Shown: positions 33,478-34,157 of the stretch, piece by piece | How the letters are laid out: the number at the start of each line of letters is the position of its first letter | Numbering within the stretch: the stretch's first letter is position 1 | NCBI GenBank assembly: GCA_021733835.1 | Contig: JAIPKD010000028.1 | Coordinates: 1 to 34,157, forward strand | Direction: 5' to 3' | DNA: 34,157 nt | DNA from: Verrucomicrobiota bacterium | Lineage (GTDB): Bacteria; Verrucomicrobiota; Verrucomicrobiia; Limisphaerales; JAIPKD01 | Translations under genes and position numbers: made by a program | Notes under the pieces: generated by a model | What the model was told of the DNA's origin: nothing | The model's database searches: none | The model's input: only the letters and a program-made list of their open reading frames with translations

Positions 33478-34157
33478 ATGTCCACTGAAACATTGGCCGC
33501 CAAGGCCATGGAACAAGGAAAAGGGGTCGTGCGACTGAGTCCTACTTGGGTGCCGCGCTCCTTCTGTATCCCCGGTCGGCGTATAAAGCTTCATCCCGAC
33601 GACTATTACGCCCTGGGCGGGGAACGCGGTGGGATAGATGAGCGCTGGTTCGCGTCTACCACACCGGCGGATAACGGGCCCCTGACCGGCCCAAACGAGG
33701 GCCTGAGTTTTATAGTGATCGAAGACGGTGACGCCGCCGAGCGGTTACTGTTGCGCGATGCCGTGGCCGCACTCAAAGGAGAGTTTATCGGTCAGGCACT
33801 ATGGGAAACTTACCAGAGTTGGCCCATGTATTCGAAGTTCTTCGATAACCTCGCCGCCTTGCCGTTCCACGTGCATCACCGTGACATCCACGCCCGGCTC
33901 ACCGGCCAGTCGGGTAAGCCGGAGGCCTATTACTTCCCGCCCCAGGTCAACAACTACGGGGGCGACTTCGCTTATACCTTTTTCGGACTCAATCCCGGTA
34001 CCACCAAAGAGCAGGTTCGCGACTGTCTGACGGCCTTTACCAAAGGAGATAATAAGATCACCGCACTGTCCCGGGCCTATCGTCTTCAAGTGGGCACGGG
34101 CTGGGATGTACCTCCCGGTGTGTTGCACGCCCCGGGCAGCCTCTGTACCTACGAACC
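33478..34157 (+). CDS. Cupin / phosphomannose isomerase-like protein, 3' truncated
   Basis: The frame starts at the ATG 33478 and stays open to the window end (226 codons and two bases), so the C-terminus is missing. Segments LPFHVHHRDIHA and WDVPPGVLHAPGSLCTYEP are typical of cupin metal-binding strands in mannose-6-phosphate isomerase-like proteins. It starts 28 bp after the Gfo/Idh stop with a CCGGAGA Shine-Dalgarno region. Sugar-phosphate isomerisation is plausible, but homologues in such clusters are mostly uncharacterised. Confidence 0.75.
   Translation, partial: MSTETLAAKAMEQGKGVVRLSPTWVPRSFCIPGRRIKLHPDDYYALGGERGGIDERWFASTTPADNGPLTGPNEGLSFIVIEDGDAAERLLLRDAVAALKGEFIGQALWETYQSWPMYSKFFDNLAALPFHVHHRDIHARLTGQSGKPEAYYFPPQVNNYGGDFAYTFFGLNPGTTKEQVRDCLTAFTKGDNKITALSRAYRLQVGTGWDVPPGVLHAPGSLCTYE

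Noticed and set aside
1-34157. CRISPR arrays, insertion sequences, phage genes or defence systems
   Set aside because: I found no regularly spaced repeats, transposase or integrase motifs, terminal inverted repeats or nuclease/toxin gene pairs.

Overview
The window looks like a chromosomal segment of a Gram-negative (diderm) bacterium of moderately high GC. It carries a 13-gene respiratory complex I operon, a lipoprotein-type sugar-binding protein and a secreted LysM protein. The NuoG subunit has an unusual 34-residue spacer between two N1b cysteines plus an intact N7 cluster. From memory this resembles NuoG of Verrucomicrobia and related PVC lineages. The DTE-type epimerase + TIM barrel + Gfo/Idh + cupin gene set at the right end fits the same group (Planctomycetes, Verrucomicrobia, Lentisphaerae and similar). 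The taxon is an inference; no rRNA or ribosomal protein gene is present to settle it.

Layout. (1) 1-938: 3' part of a fatty acyl-CoA ligase. (2) 1043-14716, + strand: nuoB, C, D, E, F, G, H, I, J, K, L, M, N in canonical order, several joined by ATGA overlaps; nuoA is not where it is normally found. A tRNA-Gln(CUG) with encoded CCA lies on the minus strand between nuoE and nuoF and overlaps the last ten codons of nuoE. (3) 14717-17460, - strand: thiH, a LysM coiled-coil protein and a Cof-type HAD phosphatase; the HAD gene ends base-to-base against nuoN. (4) 17571-19759, + strand: a ParA/Soj ATPase without parB, and an MscS channel; a half-size TauE/SafE gene converges on and overlaps the channel gene. 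(5) 20332-26277, + strand: a TlpA-like thioredoxin-fold protein that has lost one active-site cysteine, stop/start-coupled to a ribose-type ABC importer (binding lipoprotein, ATPase, permease) followed by ribokinase. (6) 26285-29901, - strand: an amino-acid permease fused to EIIA-like and RCK_C-like domains, an RluD-type pseudouridine synthase and a DUF456 membrane protein. (7) 30110-34157, + strand: a 38-codon ORF, a D-tagatose/D-psicose 3-epimerase-family protein, a second TIM-barrel protein, a Gfo/Idh/MocA oxidoreductase and a cupin/phosphomannose-isomerase-like protein cut by the window end.

How they work together. Complex I is the main unit: NuoE/F/G form the electron-input module, NuoB/C/D/I the connecting module, and NuoH/J/K/L/M/N the proton-pumping membrane arm. 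The ABC importer and ribokinase form an uptake and phosphorylation route for ribose or a similar sugar. The right-end cluster looks like an oxidation/epimerisation pathway for a rarer sugar or polyol. The points most worth a second look are the antisense tRNA inside the nuo operon, the permease fusion, the monothiol TlpA-like protein coupled to the sugar importer, and the right-end sugar cluster with its short leading ORF.
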